From the NCBI GenBank assembly GCA_030141605.1, contig JAQGDQ010000466.1:62001-126000 (forward strand): DNA of 64,000 nt. The letters run 5' to 3'. This document shows, piece by piece, positions 12,500-24,427 of this stretch (positions are counted from its first letter, which is position 1; every line of letters starts with the position of its first letter). The notes below the pieces were generated by a model that was not told where the DNA came from, ran no database searches, and worked only from the letters and a program-made list of their open reading frames with translations. The translations under genes and the position numbers were made by a program. The DNA comes from Tubiluchus corallicola. Its lineage: Eukaryota; Priapulida; Priapulimorpha; Priapulimorphida; Tubiluchidae.

Positions 12500-13180
12500 T
12501 TCGATGTTCACCCATAGTACACACACCCTCGCAGACCTTGGCAAATTATTTCCCGAATTTTTTACCACACACCCTAAATTTTGCAAAAAAATAAATGGCA
12601 ATAAATCATTGACCTCCTCTATCCACCATTCTTCAAAAAGATTTACACATTAGACAAAAAAAACAAACAAAACAAACAAACTGTGTTGAAGCACAACTTC
12701 CAAGGCAGAGTTGAAAACTAAAATTATTATCACCCACTATAACCCTAACCCAAACCACATACTGAGTTTACTGAGATTTTTACCTGTGTTATTTTTTACC
12801 TACTTTTCCAATTTGAGTTATATTTCCTATGCCATTTCTCATGTGCCATTTTACCTAACCAGTTTTCTATGCCATTTTTTTCTGAGCCATTTTCCTGCTG
12901 CATTTTTGTTGCCACCTCATGATAACATATTTTGTATTTTTAAAGATTTTCAACAGTTCACAACATTCAGGAAAGTATTCGTCCATGTTTAAATCCATTG
13001 CAGTGCTTGTGAGATAACCTTCAAACAATTTGCAAATTTGTTTCAATTACATTTAATGATAGCTTGACAGCTTAATAAACATTAATGCAATATTAGCATT
13101 TGGCAATCTACGGTGACAACATGAAAGCTTTAGTGAAAAACTAGGAAAGCATTTTTGGGACAGACAGCGTTTTTGTTAAT
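12500..13180. other. non-coding stretch
   Basis: An AAAC-rich run lies at 12655-12680. The short open frame at 12711-12992 is Phe/Ser/Pro-rich with no family signature. No gene seen. Confidence 0.4.
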
Positions 13181-13189
13181 TTGACGGCT

Positions 13190-14640
13190 CAGCTCATGTT
13201 ATCTGATTACAAAAATTTTATCAGGGAATTATATTTCGTTACTTCAAAATACCTAAATTATCAATTATATTTACTGACAGATTGTTCGTTGTCAATCATC
13301 ACTTTTTGTTTCCATAATTTTATCAGATCTTGTTATTTGATTTCACACAATTTAAACAAGATATACCCCAAATGTCTAAAATCTTTTCCTAGCAAATGCC
13401 CTTCAAATTATTTCAATTTTTGATAACAGGTTTGGTGAATTGTGCCAAAAAAAATTTTCATTAACATTTAGTGAAAGTTTGAGTGATGTATCTGTAGTTT
13501 CACATTGACTAATTTCCTTTAACACAAATTGTTGAATTTTAACAAGAAAAACTCAAATGTCCTAAAATCTTTCCCAATCACAAGACATTCACTATTTCAG
13601 TTTGTTCTTTGGCGTCTTATATTTTTGAGTGTTATATGTTAACTCTTTCCCTCAATTTACACAATAATTTAAAACATAGGAAAATATTTTTCTTTACTTC
13701 AGAACTCTCTTTCAACAATTTATCCATGCTCAAGATCAATAACAGAACCCGGATCTTAGATTTCCGCATCTTTTGTTCGCGTCGCTGAGAACTTAAAACT
13801 TTCTCTGTCTAATCCAAACAGCAATTATTTTTATGCGGTCTCGCCCTTCAATTTCGTAAAAAGGAAAACCAGTTTCTATCCCTGTGTTTGTATTAAACAT
13901 ACTTTCTAAAGCTTTCAAATCTGAAAAGGCATTATATTCCTTTCAATCTTAACAAAACATCTTATTGCGTATCTCTCAGTTATGTTGTTTCAAGCATCAA
14001 CAAGCAGAAGAAATAATAGAACACAACCCCTGCTTTGCTAAAGGAAATTCTAAACCCACTCAGACAAAGGAAATTCTGCACGCACACAGACAAAGGAAAT
14101 TCTGCACACAGGCAAACCTGCATTTCATCGTCTGTTACTTTTTAAAAATAATGGAATAGCTTGAGAACGCCGTGACGTAAAGAATAGATAGCAATAACAG
14201 TTATGCACTACCGAAACTTGCAACTAAATGGATGGGTGTATGTAGAAAATTTCAGTGCTGTTTCCCTGATTTTAACTGGTTTTTCCCCGGATAGGGAGAA
14301 CATGGTAAAACACCTCTTGTAGTTAATGATCTTGCAAAACCACTTAAAGGGGGAATATCATGAAAATCAAGTTAAACATTTTTTATAGTTGCCTAATCTG
14401 TGAATAACTTGGTGAAATATTTTTAGCCAAGTAACAGTTTTGTATCTGATATCTCGCAAAAAACGTCAATGAACTGCTTGTACCCCTCTCCCGAGTGAAA
14501 ACATTGAAGTAGCGCAGCTTTGCTGATGATATTTTACTACCGTCGAAAGTTTTAGTTCCATTATAGTATATTGTTGTAGATGTGCTATCATTGCACAAAA
14601 GTAGACCCACGGCATATTGTGAAAATTCTTGTAGCATTAA
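13190..14640. repeat. dispersed repeat r6, long copy II, with r11 at its right end
   Basis: 13.19-14.35 kb parallels 10.54-11.66 kb. It carries an extra triplication of AAGGAAATTCTG at 14040-14110. From 14.34 to 14.58 kb the sequence reappears inverted at 21.34-21.70 kb (landmarks: a GGGGATAT block with AAGTTAAAC, ATATCTCG, CTCTCCC.GTGAAA), so r11 is a separate module. Confidence 0.7.
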
Positions 14641-14671
14641 TTGAAAACATCATCAGGAATATAAGCTGCAA

Positions 14672-15400
14672 ACGTGTGCGGTAAGTGCTGTTGTCAGTAA
14701 ATACGTGTGGTTGCATTGATTGTCATTAAGTAAGTGCGGTTGTCAGTAAATAAGTGTGGTTGCATTGATTGTCATTAAGTAAGTGCAGTTGTCAGTAGAT
14801 AAGTGCGGTTGTCAGTAAATAAGTGTGGTTGCATTGACTGTCATTAAGTAAGTGTGGTTGTCAGTAAATAAATGCGGTTGTCAGTAAATAAGTGCAGTTG
14901 TCAGTAAATAAATGTGGTTGCATTGACTGTTATTAAGTAAGTGTGGTTGTCAGTAAATAAATGCGGTTGTCAGTAAATAAGTGCGGTTGTCAGTAAATAC
15001 ATGTGGTTGCATTGATTGTCATTAAGTAAGTGCGGTTGTCAGTAAATAAGTGTGGTTGCATTGATTGTCATTAAGTAAGTGGGGTTGTCAGTAAATAAAT
15101 GCGGTTGCATTGATTGTCATTAAGTAAGTGGGGTTGTCATTAAAAAAGTAAACAAGTGCATTTGCATAGAAAATAAGTGCAGTTATCCTGGTTGTCAGTA
15201 GATAAGCGTGGTTGTATTGGCTGTCTTATTTACTTATTTTCCGCGCAACTGCACTTATTTACTTAATTTCTTCGCAACCGCACTTTTTTACTTATTTTCT
15301 GTGCAACTGCACTATTATGCTGAAAACCACAACAACCGCACTTGTTTGCAATTCTTTTATGCAACCGCTTTCATTTACTTATTTTCCTACGTCTTTCTCT
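14672..15400 (+). repeat. r2 tandem array with inverted second arm
   Basis: From 14672 to about 15225 units built on AAGTGCGGTTGTCAGTAAAT alternate with a longer unit containing GGTTGCATTGATTGTCATT. From about 15236 to 15395 the same core appears inverted (GCAACCGCACTTATTTACTT). The two orientations meet near 15.23 kb and could pair as a long hairpin. Confidence 0.85.
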
Positions 15401-15419
15401 AAGTTCGAATTTAAAAAGA

Positions 15420-16075
15420 GCAAGTTTTTTTTTAAAAATAAACTTGTATTTGAAAATTTGAAAGCTCTTTGTGTTGAATGATTTTGAAAGGACATTAATG
15501 TTTATACGGTCAGATATTTCAACAGTTATCAGCTCTGAGCTTTAAACTTTTTTGTACACACTACTTCACAACAACTTGTTTCTGTAATTATGACACACTA
15601 AGAACATAATTATATATTTAAGTAATGGTATCAGAAAATTGAGATGTTTGTGATGAAGGCTAAGTTGAGTCTGGCTCATTATCAAGTGCAACCCCTAAAA
15701 AATAGTCACTGAACTGTCAGAGGTGTCTCAGCCATGTGTATGTCTGAAACATTATTTCTCTACAATGTAAATAACCAGGATCAACATGATAAATGTAACC
15801 GTCCAGATGAGTATCGAACCTATGTGTGAAACCTTCCAGATGAGAATCGAACTATGGCTCACAAATCGTTCCTGCAGGGGAAGCAAATTTTCCCACTCTT
15901 CATGAACCAGACTGTAATTTATTTATAAAAAATATGAATAATATTATATAGTCCATACTGTAGTCTGTGTGCATATATCAGTTTTTTATGTTATAAAATT
16001 ATAATAAAATCATTAAATCAGTAATTAGTAACAATGATCATTGAGACAATAGCGATGCCAAACGTTTCTAACATG
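15420..16075 (+). repeat. r3 module, copy 1 (short)
   Basis: It starts AAAGCTCTTTGTGTTGAATG and follows the order of 23.15-23.75 and 33.59-34.17 kb: the ACACACTAA.AAC.TAATTATAT block, GAGGTG.CTCAGCCATGT, ATAATAT, CAATGAGACAATAG. It lacks the right-hand half present in the other copies. No coding capacity. Confidence 0.7.
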
Positions 16076-16079
16076 TCAA

Positions 16080-16610
16080 ATCTGAAAAACCACAACTAAG
16101 TGGTTTTAATAAGTGATTGTAATTTCTTAAACTTGAGTCTGAGAAATAAATCTGATTGATTTACCGCCACCTAACAAACAGATGAGTGAAATGAATCTGC
16201 TGTGATTATAGTTGTTTGAAAACATCTTAAGGCTGACATTGAATTTAAAAGTAAACAGAACCGACAGAAAGGACCAGTACAAAAACAACAACAGGAACAA
16301 CAACAACAACAATGATGATGACAAAAACAACTACAGCAACAACAATAACAAGAGTTGCAATAGAATGTGGAGCAGCAACAGCGACAAGCGAAAGAATAAT
16401 GACGACACAGTCATTGTGAAAAAGATTTATTTAAAAAAGAAAAGCAATGGCAAGCAAATTGTAAAAACACTGAAGTCAAAAAAGTGTCTTCAAAGCATTG
16501 AAAGATGTTAAAATGTTGTTACTTTTGTGCTTCAGTGTTCATTTCAGGGATTATATCATATTCAAGGTTGGTCATTGCCCAGTAGTACTCACGCAGCTAA
16601 GATTGTTGTG
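16080..16610 (+). repeat. r4 module with CAA-rich core, copy 1
   Basis: It is closely similar to 24.73-25.23 kb from AGTGATTGTAATTT through GGTTGGTCATTGCCCAGTAG, including the same CAA/CAG-rich tract at 16280-16370 and the GAAAGAATAATGACGACACA block. A shorter copy lies at 35.16-35.34 kb. The open frame across it (16212-16511) is Asn-rich and has a counterpart at 24837-25115, but no start context or domain supports a protein. Confidence 0.75.
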
Positions 16611-16619
16611 AAATTTGCA

Positions 16620-17220
16620 GAAACCTTCGAATAGTGAGGCTATTATTCTCAGCTTATCAATCGCTATTAAATTCCAGACAAAATTATTGGGGATTAAAAT
16701 CCTTCTTTGTGTGCAGGGAGTAACCTGCCACTCAGGTTAACACTTCAAATAGAGAGACTATTATTGTCAGCTTAGCAATCGCTATTAAATTCCAGACAAA
16801 ATTATTGGGGATTAAAATCCTTCTTTGTTGGCAGGGAGTAACCTGCCACTCAGGTAAACACTTCGAATAGCGAGGCTATTATTCTCAGCTTATCTATCGC
16901 TATTAAATTCCAGACAAAATTATTGGGGATTAAAATCCTTCTTTGTGTGCAGGGGGTAACCTGCCACTCGCGTAAATACTTCGAATAGCGAGGCTATTAT
17001 TGTCAGTTTATCAATCGTTATTAAATTCCAGACAAAATTATTGGGGATTAAAATCCTTCTTTGTGTGCAGGGAGAAACTTGCCACTCAGGTAAACACTTC
17101 AAATAGCGAGGCTATTATTGTCAGCTTATCAATCGCTATTAATTTCCAGACAAAATTTGTGGGGATTAAAATCTTTCTTTGTGTGCAGGGAGTAACCTGC
17201 CACTGAGGTAAACACTTCAA
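16620..17220 (+). repeat. r1 118-bp tandem array, five units
   Basis: Five units begin near 16625, 16742, 16860, 16978 and 17096. Each unit contains three short palindromes: AATAGC/GCTATT around GAG, GGATT/AATCC around AA, and ACCTG/CAGGT around CCACT. All three are kept in most units. Degenerate relatives of the unit continue to about 17.7 kb. Confidence 0.92.
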
Positions 17221-17769
17221 AATGATTATAAATAAGCTGCTCTTTTGTGTGCAGGGAGCGTGAGTCTGAAGATGTCTGCAATTTGGTATTTTGTGAAATC
17301 TGCCACCAAGTTTAATAATTTCAAAAGCAATTGTTTTATTTGTGAAGTCATTATTAAATTCCAGACAAAATTATTGAAGATTAAAATCTTTATTTGTTTG
17401 CGGGGTGTGAACGGCGCATTATCTCAAATACTTAAGAAAATTTCAAAAAGCAATAAGCTGCTCTTTGTGCAGAGGGCGTGTCCGAAGAGGTCTGGATGCA
17501 ATTCAGCATTTTGCCGGGATTACGAGTTTCTAATGCGAATTGTGGAGAAATTTGTTGAAGATTAAAATCGTATTTTTTAGGGCTGTGTGATTAGCGTTTT
17601 GTGATCAACTCAAATACTTAACAATATTTATAATTAAGCAGCCCTCCTTTGTACAGACAGCGCCTCTTGAATAGTTCGGTATTTGGCATTTTATGTTATA
17701 AAATAAATAACAACTAAGTAAAGCAAATATTACAGTTAACTAATCTAAGTTAGCTGAAGCTGTAAAACA

Positions 17770-17960
17770 TTATGAAAAGTGCTGGTACAAGCAATGTAAC
17801 AAAGATTAGAGGCTGTATATATATATATAAGATTCGAGGCTACAGCTCTGACGATGGCACCATTTGCGGCGATCTATATGTCAAACGAAAGGTGTCGTGC
17901 CATTGTTTCTGTACAGTTGGTCATAGCAAAAGAAAGTTATCTAAATTTTCTACTTTTGGA
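17770..17960 (+). repeat. r5 module, copy 2 (short)
   Basis: A TA run is followed by AAGATTCGAGGCTACAGC, ATGGCACCATTTGCGGCGAT and CGTGCCATTG, in the same order as 36.24-36.34 kb. The copy ends soon after. Confidence 0.7.
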
Positions 17961-17999
17961 GCTATACAAACAACAGTCCCCTAGTCAAACACAGTACCT

Positions 18000-19067
18000 T
18001 CTTGCAAAATGTAGTCTCTAGATGGAAGTAGCAGGACTTTACATATCTTAGGTACATGTGGATGAGCATTCAACCTTCATTAACAGACTTTTCCATGTGT
18101 GTGTTACTTTTCGTGTTGGTGGTCACCTCCTTTGATAGTGTAGTAAACCTAGGCGATAGTTCTACAGAAAATAGTAAATATCTTAAAAAGTTATGAATAC
18201 ATTGTTATAATTGAGTAAAAAAAATACATAATGAAAAAATAATGATCATCAAGGCACATGCCCTTTCGTCGTTTTACTTCATATTTGACATGCATTGAGA
18301 CGCCATTTCCCAAATTATGCATTTTATCTGGAAGGAAATGTTTTTTTTTAATAAACTAATTCATTTCTTATCAAAAGGTTAATTACGATTAAATGAAATT
18401 AATCAGAGACTTTCACCGAATAACTAAATAAAGCTAAACAAAATATACATACATCTTTGTCATCAAATCTGGGTTACACAGAAAATTTACCAACACGTCA
18501 TCACTGCTATGAACACATTGAAACTTGAATGAACGTTACATCATTCTACTTTTTCTATTAAAATTTATTTTAGTTTTGACGTTTCTAATTTTGAAGGCAG
18601 ACAATGTAGATAGGTGGAAGAGCTATTAGGAAGGACTGAAGATGGGAGAGCTCTTTTTGTGTAATATTGAGTTTAAAACTTTTTGTGATTACTTCTCAAA
18701 TTTATTATTTCATGAATTTATTCTAGAATATTAAATCATTCATTAGAAAAATAAAATCGAAATAATAATCGAATTAATAAATAATTAGCATCTGAGCAAA
18801 GATTATTCTGTACAGAGAAAATGACTCACCCAGCTTATATCTTGCATTTAATGTACGTATGAAAACATTTCGGACAACTGATTAATAATGGAAAATAAAG
18901 TAATAAGCAGATTAAGATATACCACAGAATGAACTCCATGAAATTTAAGAGGCAGATGGCCTATATTGATTCGGAAGCGTATGAAATTTAAGAGGTAGTT
19001 TGAAGCTCGTTAACAGAGTCCACCGGGCAGCCTAGCTAATTAACAGGTGGTACCTCATTGTTCATGA
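18000..19067. other. non-coding AT-rich stretch
   Basis: I see no gene, no repeat shared with the rest of the window and no simple repeat of note. Confidence 0.4.
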
Positions 19068-20318
19068 TTAACCCTTTTATACCCGTTGTAGCCCGTGGGA
19101 TACGAGAATATTTTCTGCCTTTAAAATTAATAAAATTTTAAAACTGACAGTTATTTGATCTGTTAATAGTTATTTTGATTTAAGCCAATAACAATAGACT
19201 ACAAATGGTGATCAAATGGCAAACTAGAAAATCTACATAGCATAAAAACTGCTCAATGTACAGTACTTTAGAGACGACTTTGTACAGATCAGCATAGCAT
19301 GCATACTAAATGTCTTAAATACTTTAAAAAATTATCAGCAGTTGCAAAATAAAGCACATTTTTTGCTTTTGTTGTGTTTTTAAAAAAGTCGGACTTTGTT
19401 TTTTGCACATGACAAAGAATGTTGTGTATCCCACAGGATACATTGGGAGCAAACGGTTGTAATTCATTTTCATAATAATAGACACAGGAATGCACTGATG
19501 TGCAAAAACCTCTTTGCAAGTCCAGTAATTAGCTTTTTGTTTAGTAAAGTATGTTGATGCTACTACATTACTGTGTAAACAATTCAACTCTTGAGTCCCT
19601 TTCCAGTTAAATCATTATACTGCCTCACTAAATTTGAAACTAGTATGTAGAAATTAACAAGGTGGTTCAAGACACTATAAAGGTGCTACACTAAGGACAG
19701 TAAATCCTAAGTGGCAATTGCAGTGATATAAAGAAGGCATGATACCGTATTATACCCTATGGTGAGTACAAACTTTCTTTTTATTTTTTATATTTCTGTT
19801 TCACTTTACATTTTCACTGTTCATAGGTTTCATCAATTCATGAATTTCTATGCACCAAGATTATTACAATAATTATATGTCGGTTTACTTTGCACTGTTC
19901 ATTGTAATAATATGGGATTATTGTCTTAGGTAACAAAATGGATTCCGTTTCAACATCAAAATTTTATGGAAAAGCCGGTGGATGTATGGACTCGGATGTT
20001 GTTGTAAGACATGGCAGAAGATGATGATGGAGAAAGTGATTACTCAGATTCTTCATGCTCAGAAGTTAGTGACTCAGAAATCGACAGTCATCAGCCAACA
20101 ACATCAACTGCTGTGCAGAACAAAGGCTCTGGTTTTAAATGGAAGACACCCAAAAAGAATGCACAACTTACTGCTATAGAATTCTCAGGGGAGGTGGAGG
20201 ACTTCAGAGACAGCATCCAACCAGCTTCTTGGTATTTCACATGTTTGACATGTTGATGAGTTTTTACAGAGTTGATCATAAAAGTACAAAGTGGTACAAA
20301 AGAGTATTCCTACAGTAA
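19068..20318 (+). mobile_element. piggyBac-like transposon, 5' end plus internally deleted transposase
   Basis: A TTAA at 19068-19071 is followed by CCCTTTTATACCC and then GCCCGTGGGATAC, the TTAA-CCCTTT end typical of piggyBac elements. A related palindrome, GTATCCCACAGGATAC, lies at about 19427. A possible intron (CTATG|GTGAGTAC to GTCTTAG|GTAAC) precedes an ATG at 19938. The transposase keeps an acidic, Ser-rich N-terminus (20011-20215, after a frameshift) and then jumps to the C-terminal end of the family, SFYRVDHKSTKWYKRVFLQ (20262-20315). The catalytic DDD core between them is absent. I found no matching right terminal repeat downstream. Confidence 0.72.
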
Positions 20319-20319
20319 G

Positions 20320-20600
20320 CCGCGTCACCTATAATCAGCGTAGCTTCTCACAAGCCGTTTTGAGCAGTTTATAGTGAGTCTTGTTGTGAAATGAGTTTGA
20401 GCATTCAATTACATTGTAAGAATTCATAACAGATTCGTGGTTTAAGTCCGTTTCTCAGAAAACAGTCTCCCAGAGAAAAACCGCTTACCAGAAAAAATAA
20501 CTTACCTTAATAATATTTTTCTTGGAAATCGTATATAGAAAAAGCATTTTCTAGAAAGATATTTAGCAAGAAAATGCTACGTTCTCAACTTTTACATCTT
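20320..20600. other. non-coding stretch right of the piggyBac relic
   Basis: Nothing recognisable. A right-hand piggyBac end would be expected near here, and none is visible. Confidence 0.4.
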
Positions 20601-20604
20601 TATT

Positions 20605-20900
20605 ATAGTAGGGCAAAGGCTTCGATTTCTCTTTCTCTTTTTACTTCTTTACAATTCTCTTTGTTATCTTTCCTATGTTTCTTCTTTTCCTCATTTCTTT
20701 TTTTTCCGCTTTCTCTCTCTTTCTTCTATCTCCTGCTCTCCCTCTCTTTCTCTCTCTTTCTCTCCCTCCTCATCTTCTCTCTCTCTCCATTCTCTATCAT
20801 TTTCTCCTTCTTTTCCTTTCACCCCTCTCGCCTCCTGTTGTTTCCTATATCTACCATCGCCCCCTCTCTTGCTTTTACTCTTCCTTTTTCTGTCTGCTTT
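20605..20900 (+). repeat. polypyrimidine tract (TTTCTC-rich)
   Basis: About 300 bases that are nearly all C and T on the plus strand, most regular around 20.70-20.81 kb. The long Ser/Leu/Phe frames on plus and Lys/Glu/Arg frames on minus are composition effects. Confidence 0.85.
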
Positions 20901-21330
20901 CTGCAGCATTAGTTATCTACAGTGCTTTGATTAATGACTATCAGAAATCAGTTTCATTAAAAAAATGATGCAATGTGTAAGTGGTCAACATTGTCCTTCT
21001 AACGTTTAATGCTGTTTTGGAAATGTTTTGTTTTGAAACTTTCTTGGTACAATTTCAAGTTGTTAATTGGTTAAAATTGCTTTCTCAAATTAATTTGCAT
21101 TGCATCATCTGACTTATACAATCTCTTCAAATTCGATTGACATTCACAAAATTTGAAATAAAGTTTAATAGATAATAATTATAAAAAAATGAATGCTTTA
21201 CGAATTATAGTACACAGATTTGTGAATATCTTGGGACGTCTTTGAGATATGAAGTATCACCATGAGAGGCTATTTTTGTAAGAAATTTTAGTTTCCAGTC
21301 TATTTTGTGCAATGATTGTTCACACATCTA
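20900..21330. other. non-coding stretch
   Basis: No gene or shared repeat seen. Confidence 0.35.
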
Positions 21331-21339
21331 TTAGAGTAT

Positions 21340-21700
21340 ACGATAATGGACCTATAGCTTTCGACTGGTACCAAAATATACCGCTTTTGCAGAAATTGTT
21401 GAAAACGTGTGAAAGACCTCAATGTACTATTAACAGCTTTATTTTTAGCCCAGTTGTGTACGACAGTATCACTAGACAACTCTGATATGTCATCAGCAGT
21501 GCTACACTAGTTCAATTTTTTCACGGGGAGAGGCGTAAATGTAATTTTCCTGCATGGCGTTTCCCGCGAGATACAAAAAAGTTAATTACTCATTAATTAG
21601 ACAACGTACTGCTAAATAAATTCGCCAAATTGTTCACGGGGACGGCAACTATAAATAAGTTTAACTTGATTTTTATGATATCCCCCCTTTAAAGCACAAG
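21340..21700 (-). repeat. r11 module, inverted copy
   Basis: Read on the minus strand it follows 14.34-14.58 kb: the GGGGATATC block with AATCAAGTTAAAC, then TATCTCGCG, then CTCTCCC.GTGAAAAAAT. There is no open frame. Confidence 0.6.
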
Positions 21701-22440
21701 AAAGCCCTCCACTTTCACAAAGCTTAAAAATCCTTTCAAAGCAAACGAAACATCCTTAGAAAACAAACAAAAAATCCTTTCAGTGCGATATACGCACAAA
21801 ATTACTGTAAACCAGTATAATTTTTTAAGACAATATTTCTGAAACCTACTTCAGGTACCCCTTTTCTTGTCCTTTAAGCAAAGTTAAAACCTTGTGTTGC
21901 TAAGGGGCAAAAATAACTTCTGCTCTCTTTGCAGGGCGATATTAAGCACGAAAAGTGGTTCACGCTCCTTTGTACAAAATTTGACTATTTTTAACTCCTG
22001 TCTCCATTTGCTCTGCTTTATTTTCCCAACTCTTTCCCAGGTGTGGAGCGCAGGCCTTGAAATTCAACTGTGTAATCACAGAGCTTTACTTTCTTAATGC
22101 TTTCCCGCTTTTTAAGCTCCCAGTCTAATTTATTTACACACCATTTTAAAGTAATTCACGGGGACGTATCATGGAAAAAATTGTTACTAAACGCATTTTC
22201 GCTTGAAAAATACAAGTGATGTTGAAACGAAACGAATTTCATCTTCTTCTGCCTAATTACATATTTAAGGTAGCTTAGCAGAAAATGGCTTCATTTAATG
22301 GGTAACTTCGTCAAAAATAATGCTATTCTTGACTAAAGATGGCAGCACAAGATTGGAACATTAAAATCAATACATCAATATTATCAATCGTTAGGTAAAC
22401 ATTTCGTGATACCGTTTAGTGATATTTAATACTTAAAGTG
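21700..22440. repeat. degenerate r7 unit in non-coding DNA
   Basis: AACTCTTTCCCAGGTGTGGA at 22028 matches the r7 units at 27.0-27.2 and 33.4 kb. The rest is unassigned. Confidence 0.5.
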
Positions 22441-22930
22441 AAAAATAATTAGTAGCAGTAATCTGCTAGATGGTGGACCATCACACCCTCTAAGATGAGC
22501 TACTAAACTGTCAGAGGTGACTGAGCCAAAGTAGGACAACTAATAAACGGTGATGTAAGAAAAATCCTCTCTTTGCGAGGTAAACAGTCAGGATCAGCAT
22601 GGTAAATAAAAAAGCCCAAATGAGCATTGATGATAGGCACATGTAAGGCATGCACTTTTTCCATTCGGCATGATCCCGTATGTGATTTAAATAAAGTCAC
22701 ATAAAAATATTTTAATAGAATTATGGTTGTGCAGACTTCTATAGTCTTTATGCAGACTTAAGTTTTGTATGTTATCATGAGATCTATAAGAGCAGTAATT
22801 AGTAATTAGGTAACAGCTGTGCCAAAACGCTCCCTGAAATATCAAACATTTGCAAGAACATGACTCGTAGGTCTTATGTTTGTATAAACGATTTATCATA
22901 GGAGTTTCAAAGTTGGTCATTTACACACAA
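22440..22930 (+). repeat. r3-related segment, diverged
   Basis: It shares the order CTGTCAGAGGTG.CT.AGCC, then CAGGATCAGCA, then CT.TATAGTCTTTATGCAGAC, with 23.40-23.62 and 33.84-34.05 kb, at lower similarity. It lies directly left of the better r3 copy at 23 kb. Confidence 0.55.
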
Positions 22931-22979
22931 TTTCTCACTCTGACAAGAGTAAATTTTATAAAAGAAAGATTATTGAGCT

Positions 22980-24190
22980 GTTGTTTGATCGCAGACATGT
23001 TTGTATTACGGATGAAAATCTTCCTCTGCGTGTAGAACGGTCTGAGCTCAGCTCTTCACATGATAAATTTTAGTAAATTCCAGACAGGACTGTTGAAGAC
23101 TAAATCACCAGAACAAAGGGGGAAAACTTGTTTTAAAATAAACATTGCAGCATCTTTCAAAACTCTTTGTGTTGAACGATTTTGAAAGAACGTTAATGTT
23201 TACACGGTCTGATATTTCTTCTGAACCTTGAACTTTATTGTACATACCACTTCAAAACAACTTTTCTGAAATTATGACACACTAACAACGTAATTATATG
23301 TCGAAGTAAAGGCATCAGAAAATTAAGATGTTTGTGATGTGGGCTGAGTTGAAGCTGGCTCATTAACAAAGGCAATCCATGAAGTTGAGCCACTGAACTG
23401 CCAGAGGTGACTCAGCCTTGTTCGTGTGTGAAACATACTCTCTTTGCAGTGCAAACAACCAGGATTAGCAGCAGAGCAAATGAAACCTCCACAATAAGTA
23501 TCGAAGTCTCGCCAATCGTTCATGCAAGTCATGAATCCTCCTGCAATTTATTTATCAAAATGTGTTTAATAGTATTACAGCTTTATAGACCTCTATAATC
23601 TTTGTGCAGACATCAGTTTTGTATGTTACAGCATTATAATATAATTGTTAAAAGTAAAAATTAGTTGCGGTAACTAGTAGCACTGATCAATGAGACAATA
23701 GCTGCGCCAAAAATGTTTCTAAAACATCAAACTTTTGTAAAATCGTAACTCGTAACTGTGTAAACGGTTTGTCGTGGGAGTTTCAAGGTTGGTCATTACC
23801 CGCAATTTCTCACGCTGCAAAAATTGTTGTAAAATCTGTTGAATCAATTTGAAAAGAAAGATTTATTGAACTATTGCTTGAGGACGTAGAAGCATAAACG
23901 CATCTCAGCTTAATACTTCACAAAATTTCAATTGTTGAAGATTAAAGCCTTTGTTTGCTTTGCGTGACTCGCTTCTCGGGTAAATAATTCTCGAGATTTC
24001 ACTTATTAAATTCCAACCTGTGTAACTGATGATTAAAATCTTACTTTGAGTGTAGAATATTTACAGATCAGATTAATTTCACAAGAAGTTTAATCTTCCA
24101 GAGAGTGCGTTTATACAGCGCCATTGTTCAAATTTCTGATGAGACTCCTAGGCTATATTTACTTTATGAACAGAAACTGATTGCTCAACA
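22980..24190 (+). repeat. r3 module, copy 2 (long)
   Basis: From about 23100 to 24180 it runs in step with 33.56-34.66 kb: AACTTGTTTTAAA, then GTTACGACACAC-type block, CTTCTCGGGTAAAT, CCAGAGAGT.CGTTTATACAGC and finally ATTTACTTTATGAACA. Similarity stops at nearly the same point in both copies, which defines the right edge. No coding capacity. Confidence 0.8.
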
Positions 24191-24289
24191 TTTAGCTGTT
24201 TTATGGCCTTTTCTTAGCACTAGCTTGCTTCTAGAGAATATTTTTTCTTTGCAGAATTATTAGTATAAAAAAATATCAACGTAATTATC

Positions 24290-24380
24290 ATCATGATCAC
24301 AGTCACTATCATCATCAGCAGCAGCACCAACAGCAACAATAGCAACAGCAAGAACAACAAAGACGATGACGACGACGACG

Positions 24381-24427
<47 letters not shown>

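Noticed and set aside
15800-15830. tRNA-like B box on the minus strand (GGTTCGATAC), and another at 12455
   Set aside because: No A box at the right distance and no cloverleaf could be drawn; the 12455 site belongs to the TTCGAA cluster.
16212-16511. Asn-rich frame of 99 codons, with a similar frame at 24837-25115
   Set aside because: Conserved between two copies, but only because the underlying r4 repeat is nearly identical; the third copy (35.2 kb) has no such frame.
16620-17220. CRISPR-like array
   Set aside because: The 118-bp units are contiguous, with no unique spacers, and the genome is eukaryotic with introns.
20574-20968. Ser/Leu/Phe-rich plus-strand and Lys/Glu/Arg-rich minus-strand frames
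   Set aside because: They follow the polypyrimidine tract exactly.
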